Shown here one piece after another: positions 36,232 to 43,929 of a DNA stretch of 44,596 nt (positions are counted from its first letter, which is position 1; the number at the start of each line of letters is the position of its first letter). Under the pieces are notes generated by a model, which did not search any database, had not been told where the DNA came from, and saw only the letters and a list, made by a program, of their open reading frames with translations. Origin of the DNA: a bacterium (lineage in GTDB: Bacteria > SZUA-79 > Acidulodesulfobacterales > Acidulodesulfobacteraceae); NCBI GenBank assembly GCA_027318865.1, contig DAHVOJ010000010.1:1-44596 (forward strand), in the 5' to 3' direction. A program made the position numbers and the translations under genes.

Positions 36232-36822
36232 ATGCAAAAAAAATGTATCATTTTAGCTTCCGGCAACGGCTCTAACGCTTTAAATTTAATCCATGAATTT
36301 CATACGCAAGGTAAAGCCGCTTTCGACAAAATAAATATATCTGCAGTCGTTGCAAACGTCGAAAATGCGCCGGTTATAGACAAGGTGAGACTGGCTGCGC
36401 CGGATATTCCGGTTTTCTTTCTTCCTTATGCCTCGGTTTCGGAAAGAGAATGTTTTGAAAACGAACTCGAAAACATTATTCGAAAATATAGTATAAATTA
36501 TATAATTCTGGCAGGTTTTATGAAAATACTCTCTAAAGAATTTGTTTCTAAATTTCCCTATAAAATAATAAACATTCATCCTTCCCTGCTTCCCGCGTTT
36601 AAAGGCAGAGATGCAATAAAAAAAGCGTTTGAATACGGAGTAAAGTATACCGGGGTTACAGTGCATTACGTTACTCCCGAAATAGATGCCGGTCCGATTA
36701 TTTATCAGGAAGTCGTCAAGATAGAGGAATATGATACGGCTGAATCTTTAGAAACTAAAATTCATAAGACGGAACATAAAATTTATCCCGTTGCATTGGA
36801 AAAAATACTTGGAGCAAATTGA
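36232..36822 (+). CDS. purN: Phosphoribosylglycinamide formyltransferase
   Basis: PurN formylates GAR using 10-formyltetrahydrofolate in the third step of purine synthesis. The 196-residue protein starts IILASGNGSNALNLI, then has ILAGFMKILS, the active-site NIHPSLLPAFKGRDA with the catalytic Asn and His, and TVHYVTPEIDAGPII with the catalytic Asp. It lies 17 bases after purM and overlaps the next gene by 4 bases. Confidence 0.95.
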   Translation: MQKKCIILASGNGSNALNLIHEFHTQGKAAFDKINISAVVANVENAPVIDKVRLAAPDIPVFFLPYASVSERECFENELENIIRKYSINYIILAGFMKILSKEFVSKFPYKIINIHPSLLPAFKGRDAIKKAFEYGVKYTGVTVHYVTPEIDAGPIIYQEVVKIEEYDTAESLETKIHKTEHKIYPVALEKILGAN

Positions 36823-37709
36823 AACAATTCAATATAAACCGCGAAAATATATTTAATAAATTAAGATTTATTTCTTACGTCGGTATTTTCGTAAACATTG
36901 TTTTAACCGTCACAAAATTTTACGTCGGCATTACCGGACACTCCGAGGCGTTAGTCGCGGACGGTTTTAATTCGCTATCCGATATATTTGCAGGTTTAGT
37001 GGTTTACGTATCTTTCAAAATATCGAACAAGCCGCAGGACAAAGAGCATCCGTACGGACATGCAAAAGCAGAAATGATAGCGACTTTTATTGTAGCATTA
37101 ATATTAATACTTTTTGGATTTTCTATTATAGGGGTTTCTGCTTTTAAAATATATTTTCATTATTACGAAAAACCGGCTTTAGATACTTTAATAGTAGCGC
37201 TTGCGACTATAGTAGTCAAAGAAATCCTTTATAAATGGACGCTCAGATGGGGCAAACTCTTAAAATCGACTGGACTGGTTGCTACCGCATATGACCACAG
37301 AAGCGACGTCGTCGTGTCTTTAGCCGTAGTAATAGGTATTTTTTTTGCAATAAAAGGATATTACTATATGGATCCTATAGCGGGAATAATCGTCAGTTTT
37401 TTTATATTCCGGCTGGCAATAAAACTTATTAAGGAGTCGATAGGCAATCTTATGGACGAAAGCCCCCCCGGGTTTGTCGTCGATAAAATAAAAAATATAA
37501 TTACTTCCGTTAAAGGGGTCGAAAAAATTACCGATATAAAGGTAAGAAAATCCGGTCCATATTTTTATATAGACGTCGAAATAGAAATCAATCAAAATAT
37601 GACGGTTAAAATGTCTCACGATATTGCGGAAAGCGTAAAAGGCAGTCTTATGTCGTCGAATATTTATATAAACGACGTTATGGTGCATATAAATCCTTTT
37701 GAAAATTGA
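36819..37709 (+). CDS. Cation diffusion facilitator transporter
   Basis: This 296-residue protein fits the CDF family of divalent metal/proton antiporters. Six hydrophobic segments lie between residues 14 and 210. Metal-site-like motifs are VADGFNSLSDIFAG in helix 2, HPYGHAKAEMIA, and AYDHRSDVVVSLAV in helix 5, followed by a cytoplasmic ferredoxin-like domain with IKVRKSGPYFYIDVEIEI. The start is TTG at 36819, overlapping the purN stop, with GGAG at 36811. The metal cannot be told from sequence. Confidence 0.92.
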   Translation: MKQFNINRENIFNKLRFISYVGIFVNIVLTVTKFYVGITGHSEALVADGFNSLSDIFAGLVVYVSFKISNKPQDKEHPYGHAKAEMIATFIVALILILFGFSIIGVSAFKIYFHYYEKPALDTLIVALATIVVKEILYKWTLRWGKLLKSTGLVATAYDHRSDVVVSLAVVIGIFFAIKGYYYMDPIAGIIVSFFIFRLAIKLIKESIGNLMDESPPGFVVDKIKNIITSVKGVEKITDIKVRKSGPYFYIDVEIEINQNMTVKMSHDIAESVKGSLMSSNIYINDVMVHINPFEN

Positions 37710-37753
37710 CGCGGCAGATGATAAAAGTCACATTAATACGTTTTGAATAATAT

Positions 37754-37759
37754 TATAAT
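37754..37759 (+). promoter_or_regulatory. -10 box directly before the orphan gene (candidate)
   Basis: A perfect TATAAT ends 6 bases before the ATG at 37766. No good -35 box is seen and no Shine-Dalgarno site exists, which is what a leaderless transcript would look like. Confidence 0.4.
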
Positions 37760-37765
37760 GAATTA

Positions 37766-38353
37766 ATGGATATATACGTTCAGATAAAGAACAAAAAAGG
37801 CGAAGTATTTAAAGTCGTTAATCTCGGAAGAGAAGAATATTTATCGTTTTTTAAAGAACGTCTGGTAAAATCAAACGAAACCGGAGGCGGCGATTTTCCC
37901 GTTTTTTTCGGCGAGTTTAAAGCCGGCAGTTATCTCGACGTAAAAAAAATTAAAAAATTAAAGGAAGAAGTGAAAGCCATAGCGGCGATTGTCGGAAAAG
38001 ATATGGAAAATTATAAAGAAATTATACAAAAAAGGACGCAGTTGGAAAACGAAATTATAAATCGGTCTTCCTTGAAAAATTTAATGGCGATAGGCATGCA
38101 AAGGCTGGAAGAATTGCTGGAACAGGAAGGCGAAAAACAGGATGCCGGAACTAAACCGGAAACTGAAATTGAAAAAGACGAACTTAAAGCCGGATTAGAC
38201 TCTATGCGCAAAGAAATAGGCAAACTTTCGAAAAGCGAACTTTTATTGGAAGCGGAGAGGAAAAAATTTCAAACGGTATTCGATATCGAATCGTTATTCG
38301 ATATTTTATCGGAAAGCACGAAATCTTCCTCCGGCATATACGTTAAGAATTAA
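37766..38353 (+). CDS. Hypothetical coiled-coil protein
   Basis: I do not recognise this 195-residue protein. It has a short N-terminal globular-looking part (about 1-60: beta-rich MDIYVQIKNKKGEVFKVVN, then FFGEFKAGSY), a long charged helical region from about 60 to 165 with heptad-like spacing, a Glu/Lys-rich break near 125-140, and a hydrophobic helix LFDILSES near the end. No signal peptide or membrane helix is evident. Codon use looks like its neighbours. It could be a scaffold or partner protein; no function is claimed. Confidence 0.7.
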   Translation: MDIYVQIKNKKGEVFKVVNLGREEYLSFFKERLVKSNETGGGDFPVFFGEFKAGSYLDVKKIKKLKEEVKAIAAIVGKDMENYKEIIQKRTQLENEIINRSSLKNLMAIGMQRLEELLEQEGEKQDAGTKPETEIEKDELKAGLDSMRKEIGKLSKSELLLEAERKKFQTVFDIESLFDILSESTKSSSGIYVKN

Positions 38354-38375
38354 ATATAGCTTATTGCCCCTTGGC

Positions 38376-38415
38376 TTGACTTTCACGTAAATATGTGATA
38401 TACATAATTATGTGA
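38376..38415 (+). promoter_or_regulatory. Promoter with embedded operator of the toxin-antitoxin pair
   Basis: TTGACT (38376-38381) and TATACA (38399-38404) are 17 bases apart. A palindrome TCAC-N8-GTGA (38383-38398) fills the spacer, CATAATTATG (38403-38412) overlaps the end of the -10 box, and TATGTGA occurs as a direct repeat at 38392-38398 and 38409-38415. The arrangement suits autorepression by a ribbon-helix-helix antitoxin. Confidence 0.55.
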
Positions 38416-38461
38416 ATATGTTAAAATATGAATTAAATTCTAAATAAATGGATATTATTAT

Positions 38462-38707
38462 ATGGAAAGACAAAATATTACCCTGTCGCTGCCTAAATCT
38501 TTATTGAAAAAAGCTAAGACCATAGCTGTTATGGAAGGCAGATCGCTCAGCGATCTTTTAAAAATTACTCTTGAAGAAAAAATAAAGCAGGATACGGGTT
38601 ATCTATCGGCAAAAAACAGGCAGATTTCTCTTATGGAAAAAGGTTTTAACCTTGGAACTGAAGGACGATTTTCTATAAATAGGGAAGAACTCCATGAAAG
38701 ACGATAG
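38462..38707 (+). CDS. Antitoxin, ribbon-helix-helix (CopG/VapB-like)
   Basis: The 81-residue protein begins with a ribbon-helix-helix pattern: the strand QNITLSLPKSLLKKAKTIA, then MEGRSLSDLLKITLEEKI. The C-terminal half (NRQISLMEKGFNLGTEGRF) would be the toxin-binding tail. It overlaps the PIN-domain gene by 14 bases, as expected for a toxin-antitoxin pair. No Shine-Dalgarno site is seen. Confidence 0.82.
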   Translation: MERQNITLSLPKSLLKKAKTIAVMEGRSLSDLLKITLEEKIKQDTGYLSAKNRQISLMEKGFNLGTEGRFSINREELHERR

Positions 38708-39140
38708 AATATTTATAGATACAAATGTTTTAGTATATGCTTTCGATATATCCGCCGGAATAAAGCATAAAAAAGCTAAAGAGATAGTAGAAAATTGCTG
38801 GCGTTTAGAAAACGGCGTTATCAGTTCTCAGGTGCTCGAAGAATTTTTCGTTTGCTTGACCAAAAAAATCCCTGCCCCCGTAGATTCAATTATAGTCAAG
38901 CAAATAATAAGAGACTTCTTGAAATGGAGAACCGTGGCTATCGATGGAGATATAATACTTGAAGCTATAAATATACATATCAAGCATAAATTTTCATTCT
39001 GGGATTCATTGATTGTAGCGTCGGCTGTTTCCGGCAGAGCAAATATAATATTTTCCGAAGACCTTTCCGATAGCCAAATTATTGAAGGAATTGTTATTAA
39101 AAATCCGTTTTCAGAACTTATCGCCGAAGAACATATCTGA
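38694..39140 (+). CDS. PIN-domain toxin, VapC-like ribonuclease
   Basis: The 148-residue protein has a PIN domain with the expected acidic residues: Asp9 in FIDTNVLVYAFD, Glu49 in SSQVLEEFF, Asp104 in FSFWDSLIVASA and Asp123 in IIFSEDLSD. VapC toxins are Mg-dependent ribonucleases that cut tRNA or rRNA and are neutralised by the upstream antitoxin. All catalytic positions are intact, so it is probably active. A GGGAAG site at 38682-38687 lies in the antitoxin gene. Confidence 0.88.
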   Translation: MKDDRIFIDTNVLVYAFDISAGIKHKKAKEIVENCWRLENGVISSQVLEEFFVCLTKKIPAPVDSIIVKQIIRDFLKWRTVAIDGDIILEAINIHIKHKFSFWDSLIVASAVSGRANIIFSEDLSDSQIIEGIVIKNPFSELIAEEHI

Positions 39141-39272
39141 TTACGCCCCCCATAGAACCGATAGGGTAAGTTTAACAACCGTAAACAGTTTATTGCCCAT
39201 TGCATTATTTACCAAAATAACCGATAAAAAATCCAAAAAAATTTCCAAAAATAAAAATAAAATAAAAATAGT

Positions 39273-39302
39273 TTGCATACATTTTTTATTTTATGATATA
39301 AA
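39273..39302 (+). promoter_or_regulatory. Promoter of the diguanylate cyclase gene (candidate)
   Basis: TTGCAT (39273-39278) and TATAAA (39297-39302) are 18 bases apart, with TGA just before the -10 box (extended -10). The ATG at 39312 is 10 bases beyond, so the leader would be only a few bases and no Shine-Dalgarno site exists. The rest of the 171-base gap from 39141 holds nothing recognisable. Confidence 0.45.
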
Positions 39303-39311
39303 TATTTAATT

Positions 39312-41255
39312 ATGTTCAAAAAAATAAAAAAAACAAATAAATCCCTTAAAATTAAAATAATTTCAAGGATAGTTATACTTTTTGTCATCCTGTTCATTAT
39401 TATAGATATAATTTTTGCCTTGAGTTTCAGGCAGGAATCTATAAACGAAGCGAAAATCCGTTCAAAAACCATAGCCAAGGTTGTGAGAGACAGCCTGACG
39501 TCTTTGATGGTTATGGGCGTTATACAAAACAGGAAGATATTTGTTCAAAGGCTTAAAAAAGCTTCTAAGCAGGTAGATATCCAGAATATATCCATTATAA
39601 GGGGCAATCCCGTAGATAAGCAGTTCGGTCCTGGGTTTAAAAGCGAAATACCGACTACCGCAGACGAAAAATACGTGCTTGCAACCGGAAAAAAAATAGA
39701 AAAATTAGACGAAACGTTTAATTCCGTAAAATACCGCGTAATAATTCCGTATAAAGCTACCAGTACAGGAGTAGTCGATTGCCTTATGTGCCATCAAGTT
39801 AAATCCGGCACCGTTTTAGGAGCTATAAGCCTGACTATGAATCTGTCTTCCGTAAGGGCGGCGGCGTTCAGGACTGTCGTGCAGACTTCCATAATCTTCT
39901 TTGTATTCCTAATTATACTAGTGCTTTTATTTTTCAGATTTTTAAGTCCGTATATTTCTTTATTTCAGAAAATCGAAACCGGTCTGGAAAACCTTAAGGA
40001 AGGAGGGATGGATGGAGCGTTGATAGACGAAAAGGGTCTTCCCGGGGATGAAGCCGGCAAGGTTGCAAAAACACTTAACGAAACGTCTAAGAGCCTTAAA
40101 GAGATATTATCCGACATAAATTCTAAAGTTTCGACTCTTATAGGATATACCGTCCTTAAGACCGATAATTATCTTAAAGATACCATAAAAATTATAAGCG
40201 AGCTGGTCAGGATTTATAATTTTAAAAGAGTAATAGAAAAGGACAGGACTAAAAAAGATATAATAAGAAGAATAGAGTCCATTATCAGGGACTATATGTG
40301 TTTTGAAAATTATGCGATATACGAGGTAGGCGATAACAATAAAATGAGTCTTATTACCGTCGGTTCTAAGATTGACTTAGGCAAAGACGATATGTGGTGC
40401 GACAGGTCGTCTTTGGAAGACGCCGATTCCTGCAGGGCAAAAAGAACCGGCGGAGACGTGGATTCTTTAAATTTCCCCTGCATCTGTCCTAATTTTAAGT
40501 TTAAAACATCCGGAGAAAATGAAGGCGGAACGGGCAAAACCTGCGACGAAAAGTATAATTACTACTGTATTCCGATATATATCGGAGGCAAAGTAGGAAT
40601 GGTTTTACAGCTTATATTCGACAACGACGTGGCGGATTTCGTCCACTGGATGATACCGTATATTAAAGGCTATCTTGCGGAAGCATCCCCGGTTATCGAA
40701 TCGAGAAAATTAATGGAGCTCTTAAAAGAGCAGTCGATAGTGGACCAGCTTACCGGTTTATACAACAGGAGGTATTTAGACGACTCTTCCGAAAATATCG
40801 TTGCCGGTATAAAACGCCGCGGCACCAATTTGGGAATTTTAATGTTAGACGTTGACCACTTTAAGGAGGTAAACGATAAATACGGTCACGACAACGGCGA
40901 CGTAGTCCTCAAGAATGTTTCAAAGCAGATAAGAAAAAGCATAAGAAGTTCGGATATTGCCGTTAGATTCGGCGGCGAGGAATTCCTTGCCCTATTAATC
41001 GACATAAAAGAAGGGGAAGGCGTTGCTATCGCCGAAAAAATCAGGAAAGCCGTCGAATCGTCGCCGTTAGAGATACCGGGCGGAGTAGTTCTTAAAAAGA
41101 CCATAAGCATAGGGGTCTGCGAATATCCGGCGGATTCGGACAAGTTCTGGCAGGCGGTTAAATATTCCGACGTTGCCCTTTACGAAGCAAAAGAGAACGG
41201 CAGGAATAAAGTCGTGAGGTTTACTAAAGAGATGTGGAAGGAAGAAGAATATTAA
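39312..41255 (+). CDS. Membrane diguanylate cyclase with haem-c type sensor
   Basis: The 647-residue protein should make cyclic di-GMP. In order: membrane helix 17-39; periplasmic sensor to about 187 with a CLMCH (C-x-x-C-H) motif at 157-161 suited to covalent haem; membrane helix 188-210; a HAMP-like linker; a helical/GAF-like domain from about 265 to 470 with a cluster of seven or so cysteines (such as PCICPNF); and a GGDEF domain with DQLTGLYNRRYLDD, the GGEEF active site at 554-558 and an RSSD inhibitory site at 545-548. Both catalytic and feedback sites are intact. Its stop overlaps that of the facing regulator gene by 4 bases. Confidence 0.9.
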   Translation: MFKKIKKTNKSLKIKIISRIVILFVILFIIIDIIFALSFRQESINEAKIRSKTIAKVVRDSLTSLMVMGVIQNRKIFVQRLKKASKQVDIQNISIIRGNPVDKQFGPGFKSEIPTTADEKYVLATGKKIEKLDETFNSVKYRVIIPYKATSTGVVDCLMCHQVKSGTVLGAISLTMNLSSVRAAAFRTVVQTSIIFFVFLIILVLLFFRFLSPYISLFQKIETGLENLKEGGMDGALIDEKGLPGDEAGKVAKTLNETSKSLKEILSDINSKVSTLIGYTVLKTDNYLKDTIKIISELVRIYNFKRVIEKDRTKKDIIRRIESIIRDYMCFENYAIYEVGDNNKMSLITVGSKIDLGKDDMWCDRSSLEDADSCRAKRTGGDVDSLNFPCICPNFKFKTSGENEGGTGKTCDEKYNYYCIPIYIGGKVGMVLQLIFDNDVADFVHWMIPYIKGYLAEASPVIESRKLMELLKEQSIVDQLTGLYNRRYLDDSSENIVAGIKRRGTNLGILMLDVDHFKEVNDKYGHDNGDVVLKNVSKQIRKSIRSSDIAVRFGGEEFLALLIDIKEGEGVAIAEKIRKAVESSPLEIPGGVVLKKTISIGVCEYPADSDKFWQAVKYSDVALYEAKENGRNKVVRFTKEMWKEEEY

Positions 41256-42703
41256 TTTGTTTTTTTTAAATCTATTTTGTATTCGTTTATTTTTTTTCGC
41301 AGAGTATTCCTGTTTATCCCTAAAAGTTTGGAAACTTTCAGCTGGTTAAAATTATATAAATTTAGGATTTCTTCTATAATTATTTTTTCGGTCAGGCCCA
41401 TTATGGATTTATAAACATCGTTAATTTCGGTATCTTTGACTTTTTCGGCGTAGTTTTTTATTTTGAGCCTTATAATATCTTCAAAATGACCGGTTTCCAT
41501 TTTTTTATCTTTTTCGTTTTTATCGATGTTTAGATTGTTTTCGCCGTTGTTCAGTATTTCTATGAAGTCCTCGTAATTTAATATAGACGAAGGCGACATA
41601 ACCATGCATCTCCTTATAGCGTTTTCAAGCTCTCTTATGTTTCCCGGAAAATTATACGATTGAAGAAACGCGAGCGCATCGCCGCTCAACCGTTTTTCTG
41701 GGATATTAAGTTCTTTAGAAAACTTTTTCATGAAAAAGTCGGCTAAAATGGGTATATCCGATTTTCGCTCTCTTAAAGGCGGCAGCGTAATTTCTATAAC
41801 ATTAAGGCGGTAGTATAAATCTTCCCTGAATTTTGCGTTCTTAATCATCGACTTAAGATTCTTGTTCGTAGCGGCAATAATCCTGACGTCGATTTTGACC
41901 GGCTTATTGGAGCCTACCGGTTCAACCTCTTTTTCCTGAATTACGCGCAGGAGTTTCGCCTGAAGATTTAAAGGCATATCTCCGATTTCGTCTAAAAAGA
42001 TAGTTCCTCCATTCGCGCTTATAAATTTTCCTTCTTTTTTTTCGTTTGCCCCGGTATATGAACCCTTTTCGTGTCCGAAAAGTTCGGATTCAAGGAGTTC
42101 CGACGGAACCGACGGAGTATTTACGACGATAAACGGTTTATCGCTTCTTACGCTGTTTAAATGTATAGCTCTTGCGACAAGTTCTTTGCCCGTGCCGGAT
42201 TCCCCCAAGATTAACACCGTGATGTTGTTATGGGATAATTTACCGATAGTTTTGAAGACTTCCTGCATAGTTTTAGATTTGCCCACCAGCAGGGTGTCAA
42301 GGAAGTCTTCCGATTTTTCTAATTTTTTATCCGCCGGATTCTCGTTCTTTTTTATTTTTTCTATTATGCCCAGAATTTCTTCCAATTCAAAAGGCTTTGT
42401 TATATAATCATACGCACCCTGTTTCATAGCGTCTATCGCGTTTACCATAGTATTCTGAGCGGTCATAATTATAACGTTAGGTTTGTTATTTAATTTCCTT
42501 GTGTAAGCCAATACTTCCATTCCGTTAATTTTTGGAATCCTTATATCCAAAAATATCGCAAAATATTCATTCCTGTTGATATACGACAGCGCTTCTTCCC
42601 CGTCGGAAGCCGAATCTATAATAAATTCGTCTTCCAGCAGTTTTTTTAAGACGTAAACTAAACTTTCCTCGTCGTCGACGATTAAGATTTTATGTTTTTT
42701 CAT
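41252..42703 (-). CDS. Sigma-54-dependent response regulator, NtrC family
   Basis: The 483-residue protein has a receiver domain (Asp10, Asp11, phospho-acceptor Asp53, Thr81, Lys103), an AAA+ domain (Walker A GESGTGKE at 167-174, sigma-54 loop GSYTGA at 214-219, Walker B TIFLDEIGD near 234-242) and a Fis-type helix-turn-helix at the end (QLKVSKLLGINRNTLRKKI). It activates sigma-54 promoters when phosphorylated. No histidine kinase is adjacent. It lies 15 bases after moeA on the same strand, so it is probably read with moeA. Confidence 0.95.
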   Translation of the reverse strand: MKKHKILIVDDEESLVYVLKKLLEDEFIIDSASDGEEALSYINRNEYFAIFLDIRIPKINGMEVLAYTRKLNNKPNVIIMTAQNTMVNAIDAMKQGAYDYITKPFELEEILGIIEKIKKNENPADKKLEKSEDFLDTLLVGKSKTMQEVFKTIGKLSHNNITVLILGESGTGKELVARAIHLNSVRSDKPFIVVNTPSVPSELLESELFGHEKGSYTGANEKKEGKFISANGGTIFLDEIGDMPLNLQAKLLRVIQEKEVEPVGSNKPVKIDVRIIAATNKNLKSMIKNAKFREDLYYRLNVIEITLPPLRERKSDIPILADFFMKKFSKELNIPEKRLSGDALAFLQSYNFPGNIRELENAIRRCMVMSPSSILNYEDFIEILNNGENNLNIDKNEKDKKMETGHFEDIIRLKIKNYAEKVKDTEINDVYKSIMGLTEKIIIEEILNLYNFNQLKVSKLLGINRNTLRKKINEYKIDLKKTN

Positions 42704-42718
42704 GTTATATATATTTTA

Positions 42719-43927
42719 TTATATCAGGTAAGTATCAAGCAGATCTTCCGCAACTATTTCGGAAACATTTTCGGGAACGGATACGATAGAATTCATATAG
42801 CCGAGAGAGCTGATCATCGCCGGTCCCGATTTTTTATAGATTTCCGAATATACGGCGCCGTCTTTATAAAAAGTGCGCGCAGGGATAAACTCTCTTCTTT
42901 TGTTGTTTTTAATATATTCGAATGAAGATTTTGATTTAATTATACGCATACGGCTGTTTATTTTAATATGCTTGTTTATAAACGGCTTTACGAATGCGGC
43001 TAAACATATGTAAAATGCAACGGGATTTCCGGGAAGCATAAAAACGGGTATTTTTTTATTAATCAACCCGAATGAGAAAGGTTTGGCGGGTTTTATGGCT
43101 ACCTGTCTGAATTTAATTTTAAACCCGACGGATTCAAGGGCTTTTTCGGTAAAATCTTTGTCGCCGAAAGAAGCGCCGGCGGAAGTTATAATTATTTTAC
43201 TTGTTTTTACCGCTTCGGATAAAGCATTTTCTATTTCTTTCAAATTGTCTTTGCATACTGCATTGTTTGCGATGCGGCAGTCGTTTTCCGATAAAAAATT
43301 TTCCGCCAGTATTCCGTTGGAATTATAGATTTTACCGTATTTAGGTTTCCGTTTAAAATCAATTATTTCGTTGCCTGTAGATATTATGGATACCGGTATT
43401 TTTTCATAAACTTTGATTTTTTTTATGTTGCATGATGCAAGCATTGATATGTTTTCAGGGGTCAATCTTGTATTTTTGTTTAAGACGATATCTCCGTTTT
43501 TTATATCCTCTCCTTTTTTTCTGACATTTTTGTCAGGTTTTATAGGGTGTTTTATAATCAGACGGTTACCTTCGACTTTCGCATCTTCGACAGGAATTAC
43601 GAAATCGAATGTTTCCGGTAAATAACCGCCTGTCATTATACGGATAGCGGCATCTTTTTTTACCGGAGTTTTTGAATCATCCCCTGCATATATTATGTTT
43701 TTATCTATTTTTAATTTTAATACCGCTTCTTTATTTATTTTTTGGATTAAATTTGAATTTAAGGCGTATCCATCCATCGCAGAGTTATTTTCCGCAGGAT
43801 AATCGGCTAAAGATACAACGTCGTTATATGTAATTCTATTTAACGAATTTAACAGGGAAACTATTTCGGACTTTAAATGTAAATCGGTTTCGTTTATTAT
43901 ATTAAAAGCTTCATCGAAAGAAATCAT
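42719..43927 (-). CDS. moeA: Molybdopterin molybdenumtransferase MoeA
   Basis: MoeA inserts molybdate into molybdopterin. The 402-residue protein shows domain motifs in order: ADYPAENNSAMDGYAL, IMTGGYLPETFDFVIPVED, RKKGEDIKNGDIVL, SIISTGNEIIDF with YNSNGILAENFL, TSAGASFGDKDF (a variant of GGxSxG), and KPAKPFSFGLI with LPGNPVAFYICL. It suggests molybdoenzymes in this organism. It begins 2 bases after the LysM gene with no Shine-Dalgarno site, so co-translation is likely. Confidence 0.93.
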   Translation of the reverse strand: MISFDEAFNIINETDLHLKSEIVSLLNSLNRITYNDVVSLADYPAENNSAMDGYALNSNLIQKINKEAVLKLKIDKNIIYAGDDSKTPVKKDAAIRIMTGGYLPETFDFVIPVEDAKVEGNRLIIKHPIKPDKNVRKKGEDIKNGDIVLNKNTRLTPENISMLASCNIKKIKVYEKIPVSIISTGNEIIDFKRKPKYGKIYNSNGILAENFLSENDCRIANNAVCKDNLKEIENALSEAVKTSKIIITSAGASFGDKDFTEKALESVGFKIKFRQVAIKPAKPFSFGLINKKIPVFMLPGNPVAFYICLAAFVKPFINKHIKINSRMRIIKSKSSFEYIKNNKRREFIPARTFYKDGAVYSEIYKKSGPAMISSLGYMNSIVSVPENVSEIVAEDLLDTYLI

Positions 43928-43929
43928 TT

